A stretch of 64,000 nt of DNA from Jejuia sp040720935 (lineage in GTDB: Bacteria; Bacteroidota; Bacteroidia; Flavobacteriales; Flavobacteriaceae), in NCBI RefSeq assembly GCF_040720935.1, contig NZ_JBFDAE010000010.1, positions 62,001-126,000 of the forward strand, written 5' to 3'. This document shows, one piece after another, positions 46,840 through 55,232 of the stretch. Both the position numbers and the translations under genes were made by a program. Each line of letters begins with the position of its first letter. Position 1 is the stretch's first letter. The notes under the pieces were generated by a model. It was not told where the DNA came from. It was given only the letters and a program-made list of their open reading frames with translations, and did not search any database.

Positions 46840-47331
46840 TTTTCAAGAAGACCTGAGGACCCTGTATTTTAGATTTTCGTTTTTAATTATCAAAATCGAA
46901 GACATAAGTAAGACCTGGTATTTCTGGTTGGACACAAGTAAATAATCATAATGCTATTTATTGGGATAATAACTTTATCAAGCAAAAACATCTTTCATTG
47001 GTCAAAGTAGATGACTATAACTCGCCCCGATTTATGCATCGCTATAAATGTTGGTTCGAATGCTACTTTAGGCAAAACCACCATATGCCTTCATATACTT
47101 TTTATAATAACTTGATCTCTGCAATTGGATAACTCGTTAACATTGATAATGGGTTACGTAATTTGTGTTTTTTAATTTAAAATTCAACTTTCTTAGATGA
47201 AATGAAATAGGGTTAATATAAAACCTACATATAGATTATATAAAACAAAAAGCTATGTGTTTCTATAATTTAATTATTATATTAAACAAAAAAAATTGCA
47301 TTATGCGAGTATTTAATACAATTCGTAGAAG
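46840..47331. other. 492-bp region with a gene remnant
   Basis: Contains the sugar-transferase fragment described at 46902-47132 and then an AT-rich leader before the FemAB-like gene. No intact gene. Confidence 0.5.
46902..47132 (+). pseudogene. Frameshifted fragment of a third sugar-phosphate transferase
   Basis: From 46908 one frame reads VRPGISGWTQVNNHNAIYWDNNF, which matches the family block normally seen as RPGITGWAQVNGRNAxxWxExF. The codon before it is a stop; one missing G in CATAAGTAAGA would restore HKVRPG, so a frameshift is likely. The frame stays open to TAA at 47130-47132, but the later part is not recognisable. Confidence 0.55.
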
Positions 47332-48378
47332 TTGAGTATTGCGGTCATAGAACATAAGAAAGACTGGAATGATTTTCTGTCTTTAGTTGAAGCCCATGAT
47401 TGTTACCACACATATGATTATCATCAGCTATCTAAATCCCCTTCAGATGCTGCTGTATTGATTAAGTATGTTGAGGACGATGTAATTATCGGTTTACCTC
47501 TATTGATAAGGGAAATAAACGGCACGAAATTTTATGATGCCATTTCGGTATATGGTTATTCTGGACCAATCAGCAAAGGTATTTCATCAAATTTTAGTTT
47601 TAAAAACTACAAAGAAGCTTTAATGATGTTTTTTAAAACAAAAAATATCATTAGTGTTTTCGTGAGGTTAAATCCTTATTTACCCTATCAAAACATTGTT
47701 TTTCATAGTTTTGGGGAGCTTACCTATCTCGGTAAAGTTGTAAACATAAACCTTAGCTTAAGCTTAGAAAAACAAAGGCACAAATACCATAGAAGACTTA
47801 AAAACCAAGTTAACAAAGCGTATAGGGAATGTACTATAAAACCCGTTAAAAACTTTGAAGATTTTCAAATTTTCAAAAAAATATACTTTGAAAATATGGA
47901 TCGTGTGAACGCAAAACAGTTCTACTATTTTGATGATATATATTTTAAAAGTATAACTAATGCCAAAGACTTTAAAACTTCTATAAAATTAGCATTTGAT
48001 AACGCAACGGGAACGCCTGTTGCTGGATGTTTGTTCATTATGGTTAATGATATAGTGCAATACCACTTATCAGCAGCTTCAAAAGATTTTTTGCATTTGA
48101 ACGCCACTAAATTATTAATTGATACTATGCGACTTGAAGCCACCGAAAAGGGTTATAAAAACTTTAATTTGGGTGGTGGATTGGGTGCTAATGAAAATGA
48201 TTCTCTTTTTAGATTTAAATCGTCATTTTCAGATGAGTTCCGTCACTTCTTTATTTGGAAGTTGATTGTAAACAAAAGCAAGTACAATAAATTATGCAAG
48301 CAAAACAAAGTCATAAATAACACTAGTGGTTTTTTCCCTTTGTACAGGTATGAAGAATTCAATAAGCCATTACTTTAG
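47332..48378 (+). CDS. FemAB-like / GNAT-fold aminoacyltransferase family protein
   Basis: 348 residues. The only possible start close to the in-frame stop at 47326-47328 is TTG at 47332. Two GNAT-like halves are visible: an N-terminal one with VEAHDCYHTYDYHQLSKS and the C-terminal Acetyltransf_6-type part with KYHRRLKNQVNKAYRE and later FNLGGGLGANENDSLFRFKSSFS. Relatives in polysaccharide loci transfer amino acids or acyl groups to sugars; FemA/B enzymes use aminoacyl-tRNA. The last gene of the surface-polymer region. Confidence 0.78.
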   Translation: MSIAVIEHKKDWNDFLSLVEAHDCYHTYDYHQLSKSPSDAAVLIKYVEDDVIIGLPLLIREINGTKFYDAISVYGYSGPISKGISSNFSFKNYKEALMMFFKTKNIISVFVRLNPYLPYQNIVFHSFGELTYLGKVVNINLSLSLEKQRHKYHRRLKNQVNKAYRECTIKPVKNFEDFQIFKKIYFENMDRVNAKQFYYFDDIYFKSITNAKDFKTSIKLAFDNATGTPVAGCLFIMVNDIVQYHLSAASKDFLHLNATKLLIDTMRLEATEKGYKNFNLGGGLGANENDSLFRFKSSFSDEFRHFFIWKLIVNKSKYNKLCKQNKVINNTSGFFPLYRYEEFNKPLL

Positions 48379-48578
48379 CCAAAGATATCTTAATTACTCC
48401 TTAAAAACACATTTCATATTGAATCAGCTTTCTTATACAGCTTAGTTAAAATCTTTATTCAGATAAATTATTTAAAGCATGGACTGAAAACATAGGCCTA
48501 ATAGCTTTGGAAACTTATTTTTCAAAAAAAAGCCCCTAAAAAAGGAGCTTTAAATTTATAAGGGAAAATATCATGTAT

Positions 48579-49058
48579 TTACATCTCATTAAAGATGGAA
48601 TGCATCAATCGTTTTTTGTCGTTTATGCTTTCTTCCAAAGAAATCATGGTTTCAGTACGATACACACCTTCTATTTCATCAAGTTTAAAGATAACCTCTT
48701 TAGCATGTTCTGTGTTCCTTCCTCTAATTTTACAGAAAATATTAAATTTCCCTGTAGTAATGTGGGCTACGGTTACAAAAGGAATTTCGTTAATACGCTC
48801 TAAAACAAACTGAGTTTGTGACGTATTGTTCAAATAAACCCCGACATAGGCTATAAAGGAATATCCTAATTTTTTATAATCAAGCGTTAATGACGAACCT
48901 CTAATAATACCAGATTCTTCCATTTTTTTTACACGAACATGTACTGTTCCTGCCGAAATTAAAAGTTTTTTTGCAATATCCGTAAAAGGAATTCTTGTAT
49001 TGTCAATTAACATATCAAGAATTTGATGATCGATTTCGTCTAATTTTATTTTCGCCAT
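48579..49058 (-). CDS. Lrp/AsnC-family transcriptional regulator
   Basis: 159 residues. An N-terminal winged helix (LDEIDHQILDMLIDNTRIPFTD, SAGTVHVRVKKMEESGII) is followed by a ferredoxin-like ligand-binding domain (AYVGVYLN, HITTGKFNIFCKI, IFKLDEIEGVYRTET). Members sense amino acids and form octamers. The -7 element TATTTTTG on the minus strand (49090-49083) lies 25-32 bp upstream. It is next to a peptidase gene on the same strand, 70 bp upstream, which it might regulate. Confidence 0.92.
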   Translation of the reverse strand: MAKIKLDEIDHQILDMLIDNTRIPFTDIAKKLLISAGTVHVRVKKMEESGIIRGSSLTLDYKKLGYSFIAYVGVYLNNTSQTQFVLERINEIPFVTVAHITTGKFNIFCKIRGRNTEHAKEVIFKLDEIEGVYRTETMISLEESINDKKRLMHSIFNEM

Positions 49059-49082
49059 AATTAACTTTTCTTAAATAAAAAC

Positions 49083-49090
49083 CAAAAATA
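49083..49090 (-). promoter_or_regulatory. -7 promoter element of the Lrp-type gene
   Basis: Minus-strand TATTTTTG, an exact TAnnTTTG match, 25-32 bp before the ATG at 49058. No TTG box is evident. Confidence 0.4.
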
Positions 49091-49128
49091 CTACATTTTC
49101 ACTAAAGATTACGCATATTTAATGCATT

Positions 49129-50283
49129 TTATTTTGAAAATAATGCGATTTCTTCATTATTCAATTTCACGAAAACGTTTTCGTAATCAATTTTCAATAG
49201 TTCATCATCAATAGTTGAAACCACGCCCCCACTAGCATCAATCTCCCGATGAGCGAAGTAATTGGGCAGGTTTTCAAGTTTTTTAACAATCGGTATAAAT
49301 ATGACCTCCCGCCCCATTAAACGCTCTTCAAATTGAATAGCAATATCAATAGTTTTTCTATCATTCACATCAAGCTTTGCATTTCTAATAATGACATCAA
49401 AAAAGAGTTTTCCGTTTTCAGGGATATCAAAGTAGGCTTTGTGATTGCTGCCATCAACTTCATTTTTAGCTATATAATATAAAGACGTTAAATATGAAAT
49501 GTATATCAATTTACGCGTTTTCTCGCGCGCATAATCATTTGGAAAATGCCCCGCTTCAAACAAAATTGTTGGTACATTTTCACTTTGAAACGTATCTCCA
49601 ACACAATTTAAATTAAAAGCATCATCATATACTCCTACTTGATTTGGTATGAATCCTTGCAATGTATTATTCATTTCAGCAATAATCTCCATGGCTATTT
49701 TTCTGGTAGGCGTCACAGTACACGCTTCGTCCTGTGCTGGTGCCAAAAATGATACCGTAGCCGATTTATTAGTGCTCCCTGCGCTAAAAATGGTGCGTTG
49801 CCCATGTAAATTATAGCAATAGTCTGGTTTAAACGCTTCAAATGCTTCTCTTAAAACTCTACTTTCTGGCTGAGACCGGTCTTGTGCATCCCTGTTTAAA
49901 TCTACTTTATTTGCATTTATACGCGTATAGGCTTTTGCGCCATCAGGATTTAAAATGGGGATAATTAAAATGGTACAAGATTTTAAAATAGTATCTGTAA
50001 GAACGCTACCAGCAATACATGTGTTTAAAAAATCAAAAATTGCCTTTGTTGTTGTAGATTCATTACCGTGCATTTGCGACCACATTAAAATCTTTTTATT
50101 TCCAGTTCCAATTTTTATGGAATAGATAGCATCGTCTAAAACAGATTTTCCAACAACGTTTACATCCGCAAATTTTTTCAAATTAGGAAGTAGAGGCGCA
50201 ATATTTTCATTGGTAATATACCGATGAAATAAGGTTGATTCTTTATGCTTTTGAAATAAGGATTGTTGCTCTTTAGCTGTCAT
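49129..50283 (-). CDS. M14-family zinc carboxypeptidase
   Basis: 384 residues without a signal peptide, so probably cytoplasmic. Zinc ligands are His72 and Glu75 in MHGNEST and His160 in YNLHGQ; Glu243 in LFEAGHFPND is the catalytic residue. LNPDGAKAYTRINANKVDLNRD is typical of the family. It removes C-terminal residues from peptides or deacylates amino-acid derivatives. The promoter region upstream carries TTTACA/TGTAAA palindromes. Confidence 0.9.
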   Translation of the reverse strand: MTAKEQQSLFQKHKESTLFHRYITNENIAPLLPNLKKFADVNVVGKSVLDDAIYSIKIGTGNKKILMWSQMHGNESTTTKAIFDFLNTCIAGSVLTDTILKSCTILIIPILNPDGAKAYTRINANKVDLNRDAQDRSQPESRVLREAFEAFKPDYCYNLHGQRTIFSAGSTNKSATVSFLAPAQDEACTVTPTRKIAMEIIAEMNNTLQGFIPNQVGVYDDAFNLNCVGDTFQSENVPTILFEAGHFPNDYAREKTRKLIYISYLTSLYYIAKNEVDGSNHKAYFDIPENGKLFFDVIIRNAKLDVNDRKTIDIAIQFEERLMGREVIFIPIVKKLENLPNYFAHREIDASGGVVSTIDDELLKIDYENVFVKLNNEEIALFSK

Positions 50284-50300
50284 AAATTATAATTAAAATA

Positions 50301-50334
50301 CAAATGTAAACATTTACATTTTTACAATTGTAAA
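50301..50334 (-). promoter_or_regulatory. Promoter and operator-like palindromes of the peptidase gene
   Basis: Minus-strand TACATTTG (50308-50301) matches the -7 element. Just upstream is the perfect palindrome TTTACAATTGTAAA (50321-50334), and GTAAA-cat-TTAC lies between. The half-sites recur near 50359 (ACAATTATAAACAG) and at the XRE promoter. Confidence 0.5.
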
Positions 50335-50536
50335 CAGGGTTTTTAAGTAGTTTTGTACACAATTATAAACAGATTTGATGGAATATTCGGTAATTCAAAT
50401 CGCATAAATTATCGAATATATTATTTAAAATATAAAGTATTATAATTCAGATATTTAAAACTTATTATTTAAATATATCGTTGACTAATATTATAAATAT
50501 TTTTCATTATTAATATCAAAATTAAGACGAAATTAT

Positions 50537-50544
50537 TACATTTG
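50537..50544 (+). promoter_or_regulatory. -7 promoter element of the XRE regulator gene
   Basis: TACATTTG, an exact TAnnTTTG match, lies inside the dyad TTACATTTGTAA (50536-50547), 32-39 bp before the ATG at 50576. The dyad shares half-sites with the peptidase operator, which suggests autoregulation. Confidence 0.5.
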
Positions 50545-50575
50545 TAAAGCAAATCAGCCCCAAACATAATTTACA

Positions 50576-50947
50576 ATGATAAACAGCGAGGATTTCATAA
50601 AACGGCTTCAAAAAATCATAGAATACTACGGGGAATCCGCCTCTTCCTTCGCTGAAAAAATAGGCGTGCAACGCTCAAGCATTTCACATATTTTAAGCGG
50701 TAGAAATAAACCCAGTTTGGAATTTGTATTGAAAATTTTAAATACGTTCCCTGAAGTAGAATTGTATTGGCTGTTAAATGGCAAAGGTTCTTTTCCCAAA
50801 AAAAAAGTTTCCGAAACCACACCTTCCGCCCTTCCAAAATCCAATGCGATTGAAAAGCAAAAGGACAGTAAAAAATCAAATGAAAAGAAAATTGACCGGA
50901 TTGTGATTTTTTATTCTGATGGAAGTTTTGAAAATTTCGAGAAATAA
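50576..50947 (+). CDS. XRE-family helix-turn-helix regulator
   Basis: 123 residues. Residues about 5-62 form a Cro/C1-type HTH (SSFAEKIGVQRSSISHILSGRNKPSLEFV), followed by LYWLLNGKGSF, a pattern common in phage-repressor-like chromosomal regulators of Bacteroidota. The C-terminal half is Lys- and Ser-rich and ends with an FYSDGSFENF motif. It is divergent from the peptidase gene, with related dyads in front of both. Confidence 0.9.
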   Translation: MINSEDFIKRLQKIIEYYGESASSFAEKIGVQRSSISHILSGRNKPSLEFVLKILNTFPEVELYWLLNGKGSFPKKKVSETTPSALPKSNAIEKQKDSKKSNEKKIDRIVIFYSDGSFENFEK

Positions 50948-50985
50948 GCAGTTAGTTTCATAGTTTTGCAAAAAAACTAAGCTAA

Positions 50986-51366
50986 ATGAAAAAATTTATA
51001 ATTATTTTATTCGCTATAACATTAACATCATGCTATGAATCTGAACGCAATTGCAAAGCCTACAAAACTGGGACATTTTACAGCGAAACGACAATTGATG
51101 GGGTTTTATACAAATCTGAATTCAACAGGTCTGAAACACTTCAAGTTGAAACCTATAACAACCATATAGATTCTTCGGAAGTACGGTGGATCAACGATTG
51201 TGAAGCTGTCTTTAGAACCATTAACCCAAAAAACATGACAGAACAAAAAGATATTCATTTTAAAATACTCACCACAACAGACTCCTCGTACACCTACGAA
51301 TACTCTTATGTAGGCAAGACACAAAAAGAAAAAGGAATTGCTTATTCAGTAGGCAGTATTCAGTAA
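50986..51366 (+). CDS. Small lipoprotein of unknown function
   Basis: 126 residues. The signal MKKFIIILFAITLTSCYES has a lipobox at Cys16. The mature part has no recognised domain; three further Cys and a pattern of charged strands are visible. It lies 38 bp after the XRE gene and is likely co-transcribed. The last seven codons and the stop fall inside a 28-bp tandem repeat, so its C-terminus is probably of recent origin. The name DNA topoisomerase IV is, from memory, sometimes attached to similar small flavobacterial lipoproteins; nothing here supports that. Confidence 0.75.
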   Translation: MKKFIIILFAITLTSCYESERNCKAYKTGTFYSETTIDGVLYKSEFNRSETLQVETYNNHIDSSEVRWINDCEAVFRTINPKNMTEQKDIHFKILTTTDSSYTYEYSYVGKTQKEKGIAYSVGSIQ

Positions 51367-51402
51367 ACAGTTTTCAGTAGGCCGTATTCAGTAAACAGTT
51401 TT
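51347..51402. repeat. Two tandem copies of a 28-bp repeat
   Basis: CAGTAGGCAGTATTCAG... at 51347-51374 and again at 51375-51402 with one substitution, followed by partial CAGTCTTCAGT. It starts within the lipoprotein gene. Confidence 0.85.
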
Positions 51403-51466
51403 CAGTCTTCAGTAATGTGTCTATATTTTATAATCATCCAAACTTCTCCACCAAAGCGAAAACTAC

Positions 51467-51522
51467 CCGTCATCCGTCTTCCGTCTCCCGTCACCCGTCT
51501 TCCGTCACCCGTCTTCCGTCAT
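51467..51522. repeat. Eight tandem copies of heptamer CCGTCNN
   Basis: The units run ccgtcat, ccgtctt, ccgtctc, ccgtcac, ccgtctt, ccgtcac, ccgtctt, ccgtcat. It lies between the lipoprotein gene and the convergent gene at 51532. Confidence 0.9.
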
Positions 51523-51531
51523 AGCCCTCCG

Positions 51532-52032
51532 TTAATCAAAAGGGTACAAAAACGATTCTACCATTTCAAAATCAACAGTCCTATCCTTATTAACGTAGTA
51601 TTTCACAAAAACTTCTCCCCAATATTCCCCATCTGAAAAATCGGCTATTATCCATTTGTGGTTCAATAATTTAACCGTGTTTATTAAAATTTTCCTACCT
51701 TCAGAAGACGCGTAAGGCACTAAGGGATGCTGACCTTTCACTTCATTAGTGGAGTATATTTCATCTTTAACATAAGGCATCAAATTATCTACATCATAAC
51801 CTTCTCTTTCAAAATAACTTAGGGCATCTTCGTTTTTCTCTAAATTGAAATGCGCTTGACTTGAAATTTCAGCATTCAATTTTAAAATAGAATCTTTATA
51901 TGTTTCAACTTTAAGGGTAGCGTTTTTCAGTTTTAAATCCTGATCTTCAAAAATACGCTTTGCACTCACATATTGGAACAATACCAATAATATCGAAAAC
52001 ACGAACAAATACATAAAAATTTTCTGTTTCAT
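51532..52032 (-). CDS. Membrane-anchored protein of unknown function
   Basis: 166 residues. One N-terminal hydrophobic helix (about 5-24) is followed by a likely coiled coil (DLKLKNATLKVETYKDSILKL region) and a compact domain with WIIADFSDGEYWGEVFVKY. No family recognised. It ends close to the heptamer repeats. An AT-rich spacer of about 108 bp separates it from the MBL-fold gene upstream. Confidence 0.7.
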   Translation of the reverse strand: MKQKIFMYLFVFSILLVLFQYVSAKRIFEDQDLKLKNATLKVETYKDSILKLNAEISSQAHFNLEKNEDALSYFEREGYDVDNLMPYVKDEIYSTNEVKGQHPLVPYASSEGRKILINTVKLLNHKWIIADFSDGEYWGEVFVKYYVNKDRTVDFEMVESFLYPFD

Positions 52033-52140
52033 CTATTTTTAATTTTATAACAATCTATTATTTAATAATTCAATTACGCCCGGTATTACTTGACTTCAAT
52101 TGCTAAATGCCCACTTGCCCGACGGTAGTCAGGTTATGGG

Positions 52141-52902
52141 CTAAATAGTGATTTCTAAATTATCGTACCCCAAAAACACGTTTTCAGGCAATTGGCGTTC
52201 AACTTCTTCATGAAAACCCAGCATATGACTTATATGGGTTAAATAAGCGCGCTCCGGATTCACCTTCTTTATAAACTCCAAAGCTTCCTCTAAATTAAAA
52301 TGCGAATAATGAGATTCTAAACGCAATGCATTAATCACGAGTACTTTTACGTTTTTAATCTTTTCAACCTCTTCATCTTCAACTGTTTTCATATCTGTCA
52401 AATAAGCAAAATCATTAAAGAGGTAGCCAAAAACCTGTAATTCCATGTGCAACCCTTTTACCGGTACAACATCAATCCCCCCAATTGCAAACGGTTTATT
52501 TTTAATTTTATGGATTAAAACTGAAGGAGCTCCTGGATACTTATTTTTAGTGGAAAAAATATAATCAAACCTCTTTTTTAAAGATTTCAACACACGTTTG
52601 TGCGCATAAATCGAAATTGCGCCTTGCTTAAAATAAAAGGGCCTTATATCGTCCAACCCCAAAACATGGTCTGAATGTTCATGCGTAAACAAAATGCCAT
52701 CAACTTTTTCGCATCCACAACGCAGCATTTGCTGTCTAAAATCTGGCCCACAATCAATTACATAACTATGATGACCCCATTCAATTAAAACTGAAGTCCT
52801 TAAACGCTTGTCCTTAGGGTTCAAACTTAAACATACGGGGTGCTTGCTCCCAATTACGGGGATGCCTTGAGATGTGCCAGTACCAAGAAAAGTAACCTTC
52901 AA
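52141..52902 (-). CDS. MBL-fold metallo-hydrolase, PhnP-like
   Basis: 253 residues. The fold starts MKVTFLGTGTSQGIP, with the metal motif THEHSDH at 73-79, ITYL-type later ligands in LESHYSHFN and the final HISHMLG. VIGSKHPVCLSLNPKDKRLRTS resembles the PhnP subgroup of cyclic phosphodiesterases. The enzyme is cytoplasmic. Divergent from the gene at 52997 with 94 bp between. Confidence 0.9.
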   Translation of the reverse strand: MKVTFLGTGTSQGIPVIGSKHPVCLSLNPKDKRLRTSVLIEWGHHSYVIDCGPDFRQQMLRCGCEKVDGILFTHEHSDHVLGLDDIRPFYFKQGAISIYAHKRVLKSLKKRFDYIFSTKNKYPGAPSVLIHKIKNKPFAIGGIDVVPVKGLHMELQVFGYLFNDFAYLTDMKTVEDEEVEKIKNVKVLVINALRLESHYSHFNLEEALEFIKKVNPERAYLTHISHMLGFHEEVERQLPENVFLGYDNLEITI

Positions 52903-52996
52903 AACGCTTAATTTTACAACAAAAATAGGTTATTTTTTTGTTTACCCTCCTTATTTAATATCTTTACCCTAAATTGTTACTAACCTATAATAGTTT

Positions 52997-54478
52997 ATGG
53001 AAATTAGCATTCAAGGCGATAAAGAATTTGATGATATTCCTTCATTAAAATCAAAGGCACTTAAGATAAATTTAAACGAAAATATTTACGGCACATTTGC
53101 CGAAATTGGTGCTGGTCAAGAAACTGCTAGACATTTTTTTAGAGCCGGCGGGGCTTCTGGAACAATAGCCAAGGCAATGTCTGCTTACGACAAGGATTTT
53201 AGTGACGCCATTTACGGCATTGAAGACGACAGGCGCTACGTAACCGAATCTAGGTTGCGAAAAATGCTCACACATGAAATGGACCTCATGGAAAAGCGCA
53301 TTACTCGCGATAAGCAACCCAATAAAATATTCTTTGCCTACGCCAATACCGTAGCAACCATAGATTTTGCGAAACAATTTAAAGGACACGGTTGGGTTGG
53401 TATAAAATATCAAGTTGAAGCAGGTGCAGATTATAACGAAATTATTTTACACATCCGTTTTAAGGAAACCGATGCAAGATTACAGCAGGAAACCTTAGGC
53501 GTTTTAGGCACAAACCTAATTTATGGCGCTTTCTATAAATATAATGAACCCAAGAGGTTATTGCGCTACCTATATGACCATTTAGACAAAGACCAACTTG
53601 AGATTGATACTATAAATTTTTCAGGACCAGTTTTCAAGAATATCGACAACCGACTAATGAGTTTGCAGTTGGTTAAAAACGGCATGACGGATGCCGTAAT
53701 GTTTGGGCCCGACGGCACCAATGTTCTACCAGCTAAAATGTTTTATAAGAAAAATATTTTAGCACTTCGCGGAAGTTTTAGACCCGTAACGAGAGTAAAC
53801 ATGGCGATGTATGAGAAATCTTATGAAATGTTTATCAAAGAGAATAAGGTTGATGTAGATAAAACGGTTGTTGTTTTCGAAATTACATTATCAAATTTAC
53901 GTGCCGAAGGAAAAATTGACGAACAGGATTTTATAGATAGAGCAGATTTATTATGCGCTCTAGGACAATCTGTTATGATAACCAACTTTCAAGAATACTT
54001 TAGGGTTGTTGAATACTTCTCTAACTACACAAAAGCCAGAATGGGCCTCGCTATGGGCGTGAGCAATTTGGTGGATATTTTTGATGAGAAGTACTATCGC
54101 CATATTAGCGGCGGAATTCTGGAAGCCTTTGGTAAATTATTCTTTAAAGACCTAAAGGTATATTTATATCCAATGTTCGACCCTAAAACTGGAGAACTTA
54201 TTAATAGTGAAAATTTAAAAGTGTATCCACGTATGAAGGAATTGTATAAATTCTTTAAATACAATGGAAAAGTAATTGACATAACCGATTACGATGAGAG
54301 CATTATGAATATTTTCTCAAGAGAGGCACTAGAAATGATTGAAAATGGCGAACCAGGTTGGGAAAAGATGCTTCCTGAAGGTACTGCGGATTTAATAAAA
54401 GATTTTAGGTTATTTGGCTACACCCGAAGACCTTTAAAACCATTGACTTTAAAGAGGAGAACTATTAATAAGAAGTAA
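52997..54478 (+). CDS. Large conserved-type protein of unknown function
   Basis: 493 residues, soluble, without signal peptide or membrane segment. Distinct stretches are FAEIGAGQETARHFFRAGGASGT, GIEDDRRYVTESRLR and later FGPDGTNVLPAKMFYKKNILALRGSFRPVTR and ALGQSVMITNFQEYFRV. I do not recognise a catalytic motif. The even composition and long intact frame make it a real gene, and its first third suggests a nucleotide-binding alpha/beta fold. No functional clue comes from the neighbours. Confidence 0.75.
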   Translation: MEISIQGDKEFDDIPSLKSKALKINLNENIYGTFAEIGAGQETARHFFRAGGASGTIAKAMSAYDKDFSDAIYGIEDDRRYVTESRLRKMLTHEMDLMEKRITRDKQPNKIFFAYANTVATIDFAKQFKGHGWVGIKYQVEAGADYNEIILHIRFKETDARLQQETLGVLGTNLIYGAFYKYNEPKRLLRYLYDHLDKDQLEIDTINFSGPVFKNIDNRLMSLQLVKNGMTDAVMFGPDGTNVLPAKMFYKKNILALRGSFRPVTRVNMAMYEKSYEMFIKENKVDVDKTVVVFEITLSNLRAEGKIDEQDFIDRADLLCALGQSVMITNFQEYFRVVEYFSNYTKARMGLAMGVSNLVDIFDEKYYRHISGGILEAFGKLFFKDLKVYLYPMFDPKTGELINSENLKVYPRMKELYKFFKYNGKVIDITDYDESIMNIFSREALEMIENGEPGWEKMLPEGTADLIKDFRLFGYTRRPLKPLTLKRRTINKK

Positions 54479-54627
54479 AATTCCAAAACAGATAAATAAC
54501 TAAATTCCAAATAGAGCTTGTCTGAAAATCAAATTTAGCTTAAATTTCGTATTGATTGCACCCCATAGCTATATGTATCTGGAGCGCCTAGTTTGACAAA
54601 CACTACTAACTTTTTTTTAAAAATTCC

Positions 54628-55083
54628 TTATGAATCTAGTATCTGAGCCGTATGTGCTTTCGTTTTTACTTTCGTAATTACATCTTCGACTACTCCAGTT
54701 TCATCAATAATAAAAGTGATTCTATGTATCCCATCATATTCTCTACCCATAAACTTTTTAGGCCCCCAAACTCCAAAAGCATTAATTACAGCTTTATCCG
54801 TATCTGCCAAAAGTGGATATTTAAATCCGTATTTCTTTTTAAAATTAGATTGTCGTTTTGCACTATCAGCACTTACACCCAAAATCTCATAGCCTTGAGA
54901 TTGAAAACGCTCAAAATTATCATTTAAATTACAAGCTTCTACAGTACAACCAGGTGTGCTAGCTTTTGGATAAAAGAAAACTACTAGCCTTTTGCCTTTA
55001 TAATCGCTTAACTGAACCGTATTTCCTTGCTCGTCCAGAGCTTTAAAATTTGGCGCCTTATCTCCTGCTTTCAATGTTGTCAT
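54628..55083 (-). CDS. bcp: Thiol peroxidase, Bcp/PrxQ type
   Basis: 151 residues, normal Bcp length. The peroxidatic Cys46 lies in FYPKASTPGCTVEACN with the Thr and Pro before it; Cys51 five residues later is the resolving Cys of the PrxQ type. It reduces hydroperoxides in the cytoplasm using thioredoxin. Divergent from nth. Confidence 0.94.
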   Translation of the reverse strand: MTTLKAGDKAPNFKALDEQGNTVQLSDYKGKRLVVFFYPKASTPGCTVEACNLNDNFERFQSQGYEILGVSADSAKRQSNFKKKYGFKYPLLADTDKAVINAFGVWGPKKFMGREYDGIHRITFIIDETGVVEDVITKVKTKAHTAQILDS

Positions 55084-55204
55084 ATTTCCAATCTTTTTTT
55101 GATGTGATACTTTCGTGTGTTACTACTTATTGTTTTTGAAAAGTTACCCGTAACACCCTACAATCATTTTTATGTTTGACTATATTTTGGTCATGGATGT
55201 TTCA

Positions 55205-55212
55205 TAACTTTG
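55205..55212 (+). promoter_or_regulatory. -7 promoter element of nth
   Basis: TAACTTTG, an exact TAnnTTTG match, 21-28 bp upstream of the ATG at 55233. A TTTG is present further upstream, but not at standard spacing. Confidence 0.5.
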
Positions 55213-55232
55213 TTTTGTAAAAATACAACCGA

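Noticed and set aside
51467..51522. Possible CRISPR array because of regular repeats
   Set aside because: The unit is only 7 bp with no unique spacers; it is a simple tandem repeat and no cas gene is present.
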